This document shows, in pieces, positions 27,601 to 35,300 of a stretch of DNA of 64,000 nucleotides (positions are counted from its first letter, which is position 1; each line of letters starts with the position of its first letter). The stretch comes from Manduca sexta (taxonomy: Eukaryota > Arthropoda > Insecta > Lepidoptera > Sphingidae). The stretch lies in NCBI RefSeq assembly GCF_014839805.1, contig NC_051126.1, positions 5,278,609 through 5,342,608 on the forward strand, given 5' to 3'. The notes below the pieces were generated by a model that saw only the letters and a program-made list of their open reading frames with translations, was not told the DNA's origin and did no database searches. A program made the position numbers and the translations under genes.

Positions 27601-30600
27601 CTAGACAATAACTAAGGTAAGAAAACAGCGAAAAACTATGTAATGTTAAGAATTTTCTAGAAATACATACCATATCGAATATAGAAACACGAACATTTTT
27701 GGAATTAAGAATTGCATTGATTTTAACTCTTTTCAGTAATTTAAAATGTATTTGAGGTTTCAAAGGAAAAAAAATTAAGAATCAAGTCAAAAATTGTAAA
27801 TAAGAACTTGCTATGTACTTAAACCATATTGAGTATTTTTTTTATCTTTATTTAAGGAACTTGGTCGTTATTTCACGACTATATCGCTCCGTATATTGAG
27901 TGTTTACAATAAGATTCTGTTACTTATGGCTTAATGAATATCAATTGTGAGATACAATTGGCTTTGAAATAAAAACTATTTAACGGATTTTATCGCGGTT
28001 TTTTATATTATTATTTTCTCCCGACGTTTCGAAGACTTTGCAGCCTTCATGGTCACGGGGGGGACTGAGGTGTTGTTCATTCAAAGTTGTATATTTGAAA
28101 AATGTAGGTAGATATTGTAACTTTGACTTTACGGATGAACAACACCTCAGTCTCCCCGTGACCATGAAGGCTGCAAAGTCTTCGAAACGTCGGGAGAAAA
28201 TAATAATATAAAAAAAACCGCGATAAAATCCGTTAAATAGTTTTTATTTCAATGTCGAACATTCGCGTAAACATAAGAAATCATTATACAATTGGCTGTC
28301 AAACTTATTTTGTCTCCGTTAAGAAATAGATATAATTCAATTACAAATCTGATCCTAATAATTAATCTACATATGTATTTTATTTTTTAAGACCGCCTAA
28401 ATTGTTTTTATGTAGTGTTAGCCTTTATAAGTAGCACGGAAGTGTAATATAAATACGTATTACACAATAAACTAATGTAAAACATGTACTTACTAAATCA
28501 CTATTTAGTTAACGATAAGGAATGAGCATAAAGAGTGTAGATAAGATAAATTTCGGGAACTAAACTTTTATGTTATAACAACTGAATTTTTGATGCCCCT
28601 TTGAGAAGTATGTACAACATATTGACTCACCTGTCTGAATCACACAAAAGGAATGTAAGAATGACTAGGCATTTCTCCTAGTTGAAAGTTAGCGTTTGAA
28701 AATTTAAAAGGTCTTTCATAATAATATCTTTAATGCAGTGTATAAATATTTTATATACCTACTTAGAATAAAAATGAATGATCACTTGTAAGATAATTTC
28801 ATTTAATTATTCAGTTAAATATTGATATTTTACTACTGAATAAAACGCAATTATTATTTAATTAATTATCGAGTTTCGCTACAAAGTCCCTTCTAAATTC
28901 ATTTTCAATAGTGTTTACAAAACTATTTAGAACTACACGCAAAACTGCATCCGAACAGACAGGAAGAAATGATTAACTAAACGACTTCAATCCAGGATAC
29001 TGGGTTTCCGTCGCGCCATGCCGGTCGTGGGCCGCGTCCTTAATATGACGACAGAGATCTACGACGTTACCGAGGGAGACATCCTGAAGACCTTCTTCGT
29101 ATCGCCGGCGAACAACTTCTGCTTCCACGGAAAGTGTTCGTATTACTGCGACACCGGTCACGCTATCTGCGGCAACCCTGACATGCTGGAAGGAAGTTTT
29201 GCTGCGTTCCTGCCTTCGTCTGATATAGCCGAGCGGAAGGTTTGTGTTTGTTATATTATATTTTGTAAAGAACTGTTATTGTTTGTTTATGGTAGTGTGA
29301 TTAGAGGTTATTAAAAAACATATATTTATTTACTTTAGTATCACCAAAATGACATAATACAAGTTAAATATTATACACAGTATTCTACATAATTGCAGGC
29401 GAACACGTCATGCAATACTAATCTATTGCCTGCCTCCATAAATACTTACCATGTGACGTCATGAGAGAAAAGATTTATACAATGTCGTTTAGCCATTGTA
29501 TAGACATCTAACAGTAAAACGTTTCCAGGTGTGGCGACATCCTTGGAGAAGATCGTACCACAAACGTCGAAAAGCACAATGGGAGATACAGTCCGATTAT
29601 TGTGATACGGTAATCATTTCGCACTTGACCTACAAACGCAGCGACTAATTCTACGCTCACATCGTTGCCTTTAATTGTTATGAGATTTGCTTTGTCATAT
29701 TTTATTGTTCCTACTATGTAATGCTGATTCGAACAGTCTTTTATTATTCTTTATTAGTGTTGTAATATGAGACTATCTTCGATTGTAATCGGAAGATAAT
29801 GTAAAAAATCGATTCTTTTTTGATTCAATATATAATTACTATCCACTTATTATGTAAGATTTAACCCTCGAACATAAATTGTTACCTCGAAATGCTTCAA
29901 ACATAAAACAGACAGCATTACACCAATTGTCGGTTAACAACGTCTGCGCGACACCTTAGATAATCGTTAATGTAACCTAATTAACGTTTTGATTGTAGGT
30001 GCGGACCACCCCGCCGTACGACTCCGGGCGGCGTCTCCTGGACCTCATGGACATGTCCATATTCGACTTCCTCACAGGAAACATGGACAGACACCATTAC
30101 GAGACCATCAAGTACGTTGTAATTGATGACACTTTAATCGACTATAATTGACTTAATTTTAACATCTTCCTGGAACGTTTAGTATGGCTTTAATAAGCGG
30201 AGTTCCATATGAGTTGGTATTTATTCTCCCAATATCATGATTTCGTTCATTATTTACAACATAATAATTAAGAGATAAATATTGTAATCGGCGAATTTTT
30301 CAAATGGACGGTAGTTACGGTTTATTAGTGGTAGGTCTCTCGTGTTTGCTGTTGCTAGTGTATATGGGCGGTCTTAAAGCTTACCATAAGGCGAGTGGCA
30401 TATTCTTCTCAAGTAATTTAACAAAGTTAATATAGAAAATAATTAACCGTTTTTGTCGAGGCAAATTCATTAACAACTAGTAGGTTGATTCACTAATATT
30501 TTTATAGAATGTTCGGCAACGACACCTTCACCCTGCACTTGGACCAAGGCCGTGCGTTTGGCAAAGCCTTCCACGATGAGCTGAGCATCCTAGCGCCGTT

Positions 30601-31276
30601 GTTACAGTGCTGCCTCGTCAGGCACACCACGCTCGCTACACTGCTCAAGTAAGCATATGAGTATTAAATATGTAAATTTTTATCAGCTGTCAAGATTTGA
30701 ATTTCAGTTCAATAGTAGAATTATTCCATTTGACCATAATATTTTCGGCAGCAGTTCCCTAAATCAGAATATCGGAATCCAGAATATTAATAGAATTTGT
30801 GATAATCAATGCGGATACTGTACGTACACTAACCTGAATGCGATTTATAATTCCAGTTTAATACGAAAATTAAGTACTTTTGGCTTAATATTAAAAATTG
30901 AAACGGCACGTGTAATCCTGTTATTAGCTTACTTAGTGAAACAGATTGTGAAATCTAATTAATAAATGCAACTTTAATTGGGGCTGCATTGCAGTTTGTA
31001 ATAGCAGAGTACATCTCTTACTCGAAATGTTCCTCTCTGGAATATCCCTGTATTATAATTTCTAACATAGAATGCTTAATTTGCAGATTTCATAATGGTG
31101 TTCCATTATCAAAAACCTTACGCGAAACTATGAAAGCTGATCCCGTCTCTCCAATTCTTTGGGAACCACATCTGGCAGCCATTGACAGGCGAATTGTGAC
31201 CGTTCTTGACGCTGTAAGGAAATGCATTGAAAAAGCAAACAATCCACTACAAAACGAAGTGAATGATTTCGTATGA
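6465..31276 (+). CDS. FAM20C: FAM20C-like secretory-pathway Ser/Thr protein kinase (whole gene, 10 coding exons)
   Basis: Joined exons: 6465-6673, 17482-17730, 22300-22424, 23674-23752, 27410-27502, 28996-29239, 29529-29609, 29999-30111, 30508-30648, 31087-31276. All are GT-AG with matching phases: 1524 nt, 507 aa. FAM20C phosphorylates Ser (S-x-E) in secreted proteins inside the Golgi. Layout: N-terminal hydrophobic signal/anchor about 9-28; variable linker with NGS sequons about 70-190; kinase core from about 195. Seen motifs: ALFKPM with ATP-binding K218; [11 protein letters not shown] with E244; Cys 294/299/303/310; [10 protein letters not shown] after 336; catalytic D390 in GNMDRHHYE; metal-binding D410 in LDQGRAFGK; paired C432-C433; C491 near the C-terminus. 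Keeping Glu at 244 argues against a FAM20A-type pseudokinase, and overall wording is closer to FAM20C than to the xylose kinase FAM20B. The family's fly member is CG31145. The protein is slightly shorter than vertebrate FAM20C, mainly in the linker. Confidence 0.95.
7510..7745 (+). repeat. insect interspersed repeat (CTGTCTG...GATGAAATTTGG type), copy 1
   Basis: Boxes TTAGTCTGTCTGAACGC, AACTGAAAAACTACCGAACG, ATGAAATTTGGTGTGGAG and a terminal CGCTAAGCCACGAGCAAAAG match a pattern seen across lepidopteran genomes. A shorter copy is at 47637-47765. Its class is uncertain; it is probably the non-coding part of a DNA transposon or Helitron. Confidence 0.55.
8484..8819 (+). repeat. three-copy direct tandem repeat with internal inverted segment
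   Basis: GTTATTTAGATGTAATCTGA begins copies at 8484, 8573 and 8696, giving units of 89, 123 and about 124 bp. Each then has AAATCCTCTT(G)ATGAA, a CATCTCAGTAATACTTCAGA box and, in copies 2 and 3, GCGGTCAAACCTAA at the end. ATCTGAAG near each unit start pairs with CTTCAGAT later in the unit. Copy 1 lacks the distal third. The copies have diverged by scattered substitutions. It lies in intron 1 and is non-coding. Confidence 0.85.
9462..9745 (+). mobile_element. tRNA-derived SINE, copy 1
   Basis: A GGCGTAGTTTTATTATACG head is followed by GAGGTCTCGGGTTCGATCCCC, whose GGTTCGATCC is a pol III B-box of tRNA type, then GGGTCGGGCAATGATATTGGGCTTTTCTACTC, CCCGGAGTCCGCAATTTGT, ATGGCGATAGG, a C14 run, CATCATGGGATCCATCCCATG and CCCCTTCGGGGATAAAAG, ending in a GTGTATGTG tail. 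This order is that of a SINE family common in moths. Copies at 23802-24036 and 45558-45745 prove dispersal. It has the best B-box of the three but is not a functional tRNA gene. Confidence 0.8.
10340..10590 (+). repeat. lepidopteran repeat ending TTATAATATTAGTAAGAT, copy 1
   Basis: Begins near CACCAACGCCATCTATTTAA and carries GTAGCCTATGTATAAGTCTAG, GCTAAATTTCATTGAAATTC, a GTCTGTTTCTGCATTTAC box and the terminal TTCGCATTTATAATATTAG. Related endings occur at about 51040-51075 and 53050-53085. This is a very common repeat end in butterflies and moths. No coding capacity remains. Confidence 0.65.
10591..15540. other. AT-rich part of intron 1, nothing recognised
   Basis: I see only short chance frames and A/T runs. 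No exon with paired splice sites, no tRNA and no repeat that I recognise. Confidence 0.5.
15541..15644 (+). mobile_element. short retroposed repeat copy with 15-bp target-site duplication
   Basis: TATATTGAAAAGATA occurs at 15541-15555 and again exactly at 15630-15644. Between them lies a 74-bp segment (AAACCGCGATAAAATC...CGCGTAAACATAAGAAGTCAT) that matches the right flank of the foldback element near 28213-28290. Exact direct repeats of this length around a truncated copy are what target-primed retroposition leaves (established knowledge), so I infer insertion by a LINE/SINE-type mechanism. Confidence 0.65.
16020..16240 (+). mobile_element. degenerate C-terminal fragment of a non-LTR retrotransposon polyprotein
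   Basis: One + frame gives [12 protein letters not shown]..., and after a frameshift at the A-run near 16095 another gives [26 protein letters not shown] and [11 protein letters not shown]. The pattern 'D(I/V).IP...N......K...(Y/L)..L..E...(M)W.V....IVP(I/V)V' is the usual tail of insect LINE RT polyproteins. The A-run and stop codon break it. Its orientation matches the host gene. Confidence 0.7.
16595..16705 (+). repeat. insect interspersed repeat (GAAGACGTTTG...GTTAG type), copy 1
   Basis: AATTTGTGAAGACGTTTGAA, TTTGTTAGAAGTAAACACAG, AACCGCTGTACGGTTTGG and GGCATACTGATAGACAGAG correspond box by box to 20350-20490. It is a diverged, non-coding dispersed repeat. Confidence 0.6.
17482..17730 (+). 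CDS. FAM20C: FAM20C-like exon 2 (linker)
   Basis: Acceptor TTTTCAATAG, donor CCAAG|GTTGGT; enters and leaves in phase 2. It encodes the linker (residues 70-153): two NGS sequons, a Glu/Pro/Thr-rich stretch, [16 protein letters not shown] and [15 protein letters not shown]. It is GC-richer than the flanking intron, which helps fix the boundaries. Confidence 0.85.
17980..18640. promoter_or_regulatory. CG-rich non-coding patch in intron 2, possible regulatory element
   Basis: CG-containing words are frequent here (GCGGCCGCC, CGGTCGGCCTCCGG, GGCCTCGGCGAGATAGGCG), unlike the rest of the intron, and no open frame or repeat signature explains them. In an AT-rich insect intron such a patch could be an enhancer, an alternative promoter or an unrecognised repeat. 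A second patch is at 19080-19260 and includes CACGTG. The function is inferred only from composition. Confidence 0.25.
20350..20490 (+). repeat. insect interspersed repeat (GAAGACGTTTG...GTTAG type), copy 2
   Basis: AAGTTTGCGAAGACGTTTTG, TTTTTGTTAGGAGTAAAAGC, AAATTTGCCACAAAAGGAC and AGTGAGACTTTTATC match the boxes at 16595-16705. Non-coding and diverged. Confidence 0.6.
21930..22125 (+). repeat. dispersed repeat shared with 41600-41810, copy 1
   Basis: CATCCAAAATGTATCAG, TTTTCAAAATCCACGCAAT, ATAAAACTTTGAAATTCGG, GGAAAGGGAAGCTG and CCGGCCATAACG are matched in the same order at 41640-41800. It is an interspersed repeat of unknown class and has no frame. Confidence 0.65.
22300..22424 (+). CDS. 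FAM20C: FAM20C-like exon 3
   Basis: Acceptor TTGTTGTAG, donor GCAG|GTATGT; enters phase 2, leaves phase 1. It reads [20 protein letters not shown] followed by an acidic segment and [10 protein letters not shown], just ahead of the kinase core. One NAS sequon is present. Confidence 0.9.
22665..22718. repeat. perfect 23-bp inverted repeat (hairpin)
   Basis: Arms 22665-22687 and 22696-22718 are exact reverse complements (left arm begins CGATCACGAAATACC) around an 8-base loop, ATTGTAAA. It is in intron 3 of the kinase gene, transcribed in the sense direction. Two possible readings are a young palindromic insertion or the stem of a small-RNA hairpin; a completely unbulged 23-bp stem is not typical of conserved miRNA precursors. 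Confidence 0.9.
23674..23752 (+). CDS. FAM20C: FAM20C-like exon 4 (ATP-binding lysine)
   Basis: Acceptor TTTTGACAG, donor ATGAG|GTAAGA; enters phase 1, leaves phase 2. It encodes [18 protein letters not shown] and QALFKPM, with K218 in the position of the ATP-binding lysine of FAM20 kinases. Confidence 0.93.
23802..24036 (+). mobile_element. tRNA-derived SINE, copy 2
   Basis: GCCTCGGTGGCGAAGTTGTA, ACATCCCGGGTGGAGCAAAA, TATTACTACTCTATCAGTCC, CGGAGTTTAGAAATTGTGTC, ATGGCGATAGG, a GGAACACACAGGCGAAGAG box, GCCTGCGGGGATACAGGCG and a GTGTGTGTG tail line up with copy 1. The B-box is degraded (GACATCCCGGG), so this copy is older or inactive. It lies in intron 4, sense orientation. Confidence 0.8.
24037..27409 (+). 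other. remaining intron 4 of the FAM20C-like gene
   Basis: Mostly AT-rich with no recognised repeat. A short perfect palindrome, GGGAGTATC-GT-GATACTCCC, sits at 24629-24648. Frames at 24263-24499 and on the other strand at 24987-25196 have no recognisable content. Confidence 0.5.
27410..27502 (+). CDS. FAM20C: FAM20C-like exon 5
   Basis: Acceptor TTCTTCACAG, donor GGACAG|GTGAGA; phase 2 in and out. It encodes [20 protein letters not shown] then [11 protein letters not shown]244 is the lysine-pairing glutamate that separates active FAM20C from the FAM20A pseudokinase. Confidence 0.95.
27966..28250. mobile_element. foldback element: nearly perfect inverted repeat with ~115-bp arms
   Basis: The left arm 27966-28080 and right arm 28136-28250 are reverse complements with only a few differences (an extra G and a GGGGGG/GGGA change in the middle, a two-base A/T-run difference). 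Arms contain TTTAACGGATTTTATCGCGG, CTCCCGACGTTTCGAAGACT and GCAGCCTTCATGGTCACGGG. The ~55-bp spacer itself starts TCAAAGTT and includes AACTTTGA. The high arm identity implies recent formation or gene conversion. It is in intron 5. CCCGACGTTTCGAAGAC... segments are common lepidopteran repeat sequence. Confidence 0.9.
28996..29239 (+). CDS. FAM20C: FAM20C-like exon 6 (Cys-rich part of the kinase core)
   Basis: Acceptor TTCAATCCAG, donor GGAAG|GTTTGT; phase 2 in, phase 0 out. It encodes [18 protein letters not shown] (one NMT sequon), [33 protein letters not shown] and [12 protein letters not shown]. The four cysteines fit the disulfides that brace the FAM20 kinase fold in the oxidising Golgi lumen. 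Confidence 0.95.
29529..29609 (+). CDS. FAM20C: FAM20C-like exon 7
   Basis: Acceptor GTTTCCAG, donor GATACG|GTAATC; phase 0 both sides, 27 codons. It reads [19 protein letters not shown] and ends DYCDT. The WR(x)PWRRSYHKR block is diagnostic of the FAM20 family. Confidence 0.93.
29999..30111 (+). CDS. FAM20C: FAM20C-like exon 8 (catalytic aspartate)
   Basis: Acceptor GATTGTAG, donor ATCAA|GTACGT; phase 0 in, phase 2 out. It encodes [18 protein letters not shown] and [17 protein letters not shown]390 in NMDRHHYE is the catalytic Asp. It is the most conserved exon of the gene. Confidence 0.96.
30355..30412 (+). repeat. tail fragment of a dispersed lepidopteran repeat
   Basis: GTATATGGGCGGTCTTAAAG, CTTACCATAAGGCGAGTGGC and ATATTCTTCTC correspond to TTTATGGGCAGTCGTATCGC, TTACCATCAGGCGAACGGC in the longer copy at 40740-40990. 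It is in intron 8. Confidence 0.6.
30508..30648 (+). CDS. FAM20C: FAM20C-like exon 9 (metal-binding aspartate)
   Basis: Acceptor TTTTTATAG, donor CTCAA|GTAAGC; phase 2 both ends. It encodes [19 protein letters not shown] then [17 protein letters not shown]410 is the DFG-equivalent metal-binding Asp; here the motif is DQG where vertebrate FAM20C has DNG. Confidence 0.95.
31087..31276 (+). CDS. FAM20C: FAM20C-like exon 10 (C-terminus and stop)
   Basis: Acceptor TAATTTGCAG; phase 2 in; stop TGA at 31274-31276. It encodes [34 protein letters not shown] and [12 protein letters not shown]. The 'P(H)L.ALDRR...VL.AVR.C' block marks the normal FAM20 C-terminus, so the protein is complete. Confidence 0.95.
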
Positions 31277-32380
31277 CGGTTCGGGCGGATATGTGATGAG
31301 ACTTATAGAAAAAGGTACAAGAGCTGGTGATTTAAATGTGATACGTGATTGTACGGAAGACATAGACGACGGTGCAATTAGTGAATTTTTGACTTGCTAG
31401 TCGAACTCTCTCATAATCCGTGACTTAAGATATATGTATGTAGTTTAAGGGAATATAATCAATGCAAAATCCTGTCTTTGGTTCCGTTCAAGACTATTAG
31501 ACGTAAGGTTTTCGTGCCAAAGAATGTCCAAATGAACGTGGGGTACACTTCATATATAGAAGCATTCCAACTCTATAATATATGCCAAATATCATAGTAA
31601 CTAACGCGAATCGCTTTATTAAATTGAAATCAGTTTATTTGGAAACATAAATTGTAACAGTATTGATGAATTGAATATTTTTGTAGATGTATGTACTGTC
31701 TGTATATTTTGAATAATTTAAACATTTTGTTGAAATAGTGTTTGTATCTGATGAGACTTATATCGTTAAAGAAAGTGCAATGATACTGTACATATTAATT
31801 GCAGTTTGCTTTAGTTTTAAGTGTAAGATTAAATATAAGCTTATCTTTTGTATTTACTATCTTTGTTGTGAAATTCGTTACCATGGCTAAGAGCTCAAGA
31901 AAAAACATATCATAAAAAAGCTCTGCATTGTGTGATAATTTTTTGACATCGTGTACCCATTTAATATTTAAGTTTACTGGGATTTTGAGGCTAGCATTTG
32001 TAATGCAATTCTCTTGCTTAGCATTTTTAGTATAACTACTTAATATAAGCTAACATAATTTGACGATACGATTAGCAACATTACTGCAAATTGTTGATCT
32101 TAGTAAGTTTGAATTTCAGTCTTCACTTGTCATTTAACTACTGTTTTTGTAATGTTTAAGTGAACAGTCACTTTCATGAAATTATGAAATGGATTTTGGC
32201 TTGGTGGCTTTACTTGTGGCTTCGCTTTTAACTTGATTAAATGTCTTAGTTATTTTGAATCTAATAATCATAAAGCTGGCAGTCTCTTAGTTAACTTATA
32301 TTTATTTTAGATTAATGTTTTTGACGTTAAGGTTTCATTTAAATGAGCGAAAATAAAATCATTTGATTAATGTTTTAGGA
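31277..32380 (+). other. probable 3' UTR of the FAM20C-like gene
   Basis: No coding frame follows the stop. The first AATAAA I find downstream on this strand is at 32352-32357, giving a 3' UTR near 1.1 kb if used. No GT-rich element is obvious after it. The end is a prediction only. Confidence 0.4.
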
Positions 32381-35300
32381 ATAAGTGAATATTGAAAAGC
32401 CTTTACAGATTCGGCATTAAATTATGATCTTTTAGTATAGCTGCTAACTATGGGATCTAAAACTTTACAACTAGAGTCGACTTGCCAAAGACGTACCTAC
32501 CTAAAAATAATATAATGTATAAAAGTTGTATAGAGAGTGTGTGATAGTTTGCGTGTTTCTGTTGATTGTTTATAAAATTAAAAAGTTAATAATAATTATA
32601 TAATGGTGTTTCATTCCTTACAATTATAAATCACACGATTGAAAAGAAAAAAAAAATACTTTGACGTACCGACAAAGTCAATGCAAGTTAGAAAATAAAA
32701 AGGAAATGGATGACTGATAATCACCCTTATATCGATATAGTGATAGGTCTAGAAAATATTCACGTCTGATTCTTTAGTAAATGTAGAATGAAATATATTG
32801 AAATACATTTTCGTCTGGACCCTATTTAGTAACGTATGCAAAATTACGCCAAATTTACAAACTGTATTAACTTCCAGGAGCTTACTGTCCAGAGAATCGT
32901 ACTGTTAAAATGCAGTGCGTAGATAAGTAGGTTTAATTTTTTCTCATAATAGGTTTAAAATAAAAAAAAAACACTAGTTACTTTTTAAAGAGAAATTAGA
33001 GTTATGGACAAAAATTTGAACATTTGATGATCAAGTGATTTTTGTGATCACGGTGAGCAGCAGTTGCATCCGATATTTGCTAAGTACGGGAACGTTTAAC
33101 AAAGTATATTATAATTATTTAAAATACGTTACAAAAAGGTTGATTATTGAAACAATTAAGAATTAGTAAATGTATATTTTAATTAAACTAATAATAATTG
33201 GGATATAAGTAGTTTTTATTTAATGCCGTCATGATTTTAGATGAAGATAGGTAAGCATAAAAAATAAAAGTTTAGCATAATCCTCTAACCACTAACACTT
33301 CATTTCACCAACACAACGTCAGAGGCAATTTAAAAAAACAATCCAAATTATATGGACGTAAAAATGCGAACGAATTTGTCGGGTCAGTGTTCCGGCGACT
33401 CACATAAAACCCAACACAACAAGATACGTCCGTCCTTCATAAAAACAGAAATATGAATAGTGCGGCCATTTGATATAACATTTTATGACTTAGGGTAAAC
33501 GCACATTACACCATTTACTTGTAACGTTTCTTCGAATGCTCGACAAAGTTTTCATGGTGTGTAATATTAGTTGTATTATTTTGCCGTAAATTTCCATTAG
33601 ATATTCCATTTCAAAATCGCGTTTATCCTTGGTAATCACTAGAGTTGGGACGAACGAGGTCCTCGTCAGCAAGCACGTCTTTACAAATAACAGTAACGCA
33701 ACCCAAATTTCGAACTACAAATTTTATGGAACTGGGCTGCATAGTGCGTACGGTCACTCTAAAGCAATGGATGTTAAATCTCATAGTCCACAGCTACAAT
33801 AATTAAATGCCTTTAAACCCTCAGAAACTGTGCTGGTACAATGGTTCAAATAAACTTCGTTTTAGTAGCTACATATTAATATTATCTTAAGAGACACTTA
33901 TCTCATAGTTGTTTTATTCTATCATTAATGTGTCACCGCCCTCGTAGTTATTCCTGTTGACACATTATAACATAAATTTCGTATCTATTTGATACAAATT
34001 ACAATGGATTAATAAAATCCGCGTAGTTCTGTTACAAGAAAATTCATTACACCTGATGTCAGAACATCGAAATGTTTTCAATATTTCATTAAGATTTAAT
34101 CGTAAATTATGTGAAACTACATCTTTCAAACCTCTCTCTGAACTTTGATACAACTTCAATTAGAATAAAATAATCATTATAATATCCTTATTTATATCCC
34201 TGTGTTTATATTGTCTACAGAATTTGTAGCCGAAAAACATACCAATACGTACCTACATAAGCCTTTTTGTATGGATATTAATATTCCAGCCATAAAATTT
34301 ACTGGATTTTTACGACCCGATTTTGGACAGGATGTATCGCCTTCAAACTATTTTATTGTACATGAAAAATGTTTAAACCTCGCACATCAAACGAGCAATG
34401 CCTTTATTGACCAATCGAAACAGTTAATTTTAATAAAACTTTACCGCAAAGGAACTGATGCAGATCGTTAAAAATATCTATCAATGAACCTGTTAGAATT
34501 GTGATCAACTTCATATTGATTCATGTTATGACGCAAATCTTTACAGTTTTAGATGAATTTTATTACAAATGCTAATAAAAAGGATTAAAATTGACCGTAT
34601 AATGAAGTTTCGCATCTAGTTTTCTTAAATCTAGCGCATCTTTTGTATTATAAGATTTATAGGTTCTTTTTTGTTTTAGTTACATCAACGATATTGATAT
34701 TCCGTCGCGAAACGTCCATACATAATACATTCGTATGAATATAGCGATCCCACCGAGCAATGAGCATTTCATATGCTGAATAACAAACGACTGAAGAAGT
34801 TTCACATTTTACTAAACATAAATCTTTTAGTAAAGAGCCCGGATGGCCTAGGAATGTAAGCCAATTTCCGAGAATTTGAGGATTGTCCAAGAGCTCACTT
34901 TACGTATTTGTTTTTGTTCTGTTGTAATATGTACTTATTAATCTAACGTATCTAAAACCAAATTTAACTAAGCAATAAACAAATGAAAACACCCGATTTT
35001 TATTCTATTCTAATAAGTAGTTGCTTTGACATTCTAACCTAAGCACATAAATGCCATCAGTTGCAATAGTAATCTATAAATTTAATTAAAATATATTACA
35101 ATGTGTGCCGTTCGGTCTTTATCCATTTCATTTCCTTTCCTTTTCTCATTATTTCAATTCGGACAGCGTCAACAGTGCATGCAAAGGAAATATTAATTAA
35201 TAAAAATAAAGCTAGTAAGGACTGGTGAACTCGCAAATTTTCTTTGTCAAATAATTTTAATAAAGCCCAGCTTGTTCATAAATTAGATTTTCTTATTAAA

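Noticed and set aside
30657..30962. 101-codon + frame beginning at the end of kinase exon 9
   Set aside because: It is intron sequence; splicing at 30648|31087 restores the family's conserved C-terminus.
34202..34471. 89-codon + frame as a possible gene or exon
   Set aside because: No recognised domain, no matching splice sites, and composition like the surrounding intergenic DNA.
34657..34890. 77-codon - frame with a Cys/His-containing sequence
   Set aside because: The frame has no recognisable motif and no splice partner.
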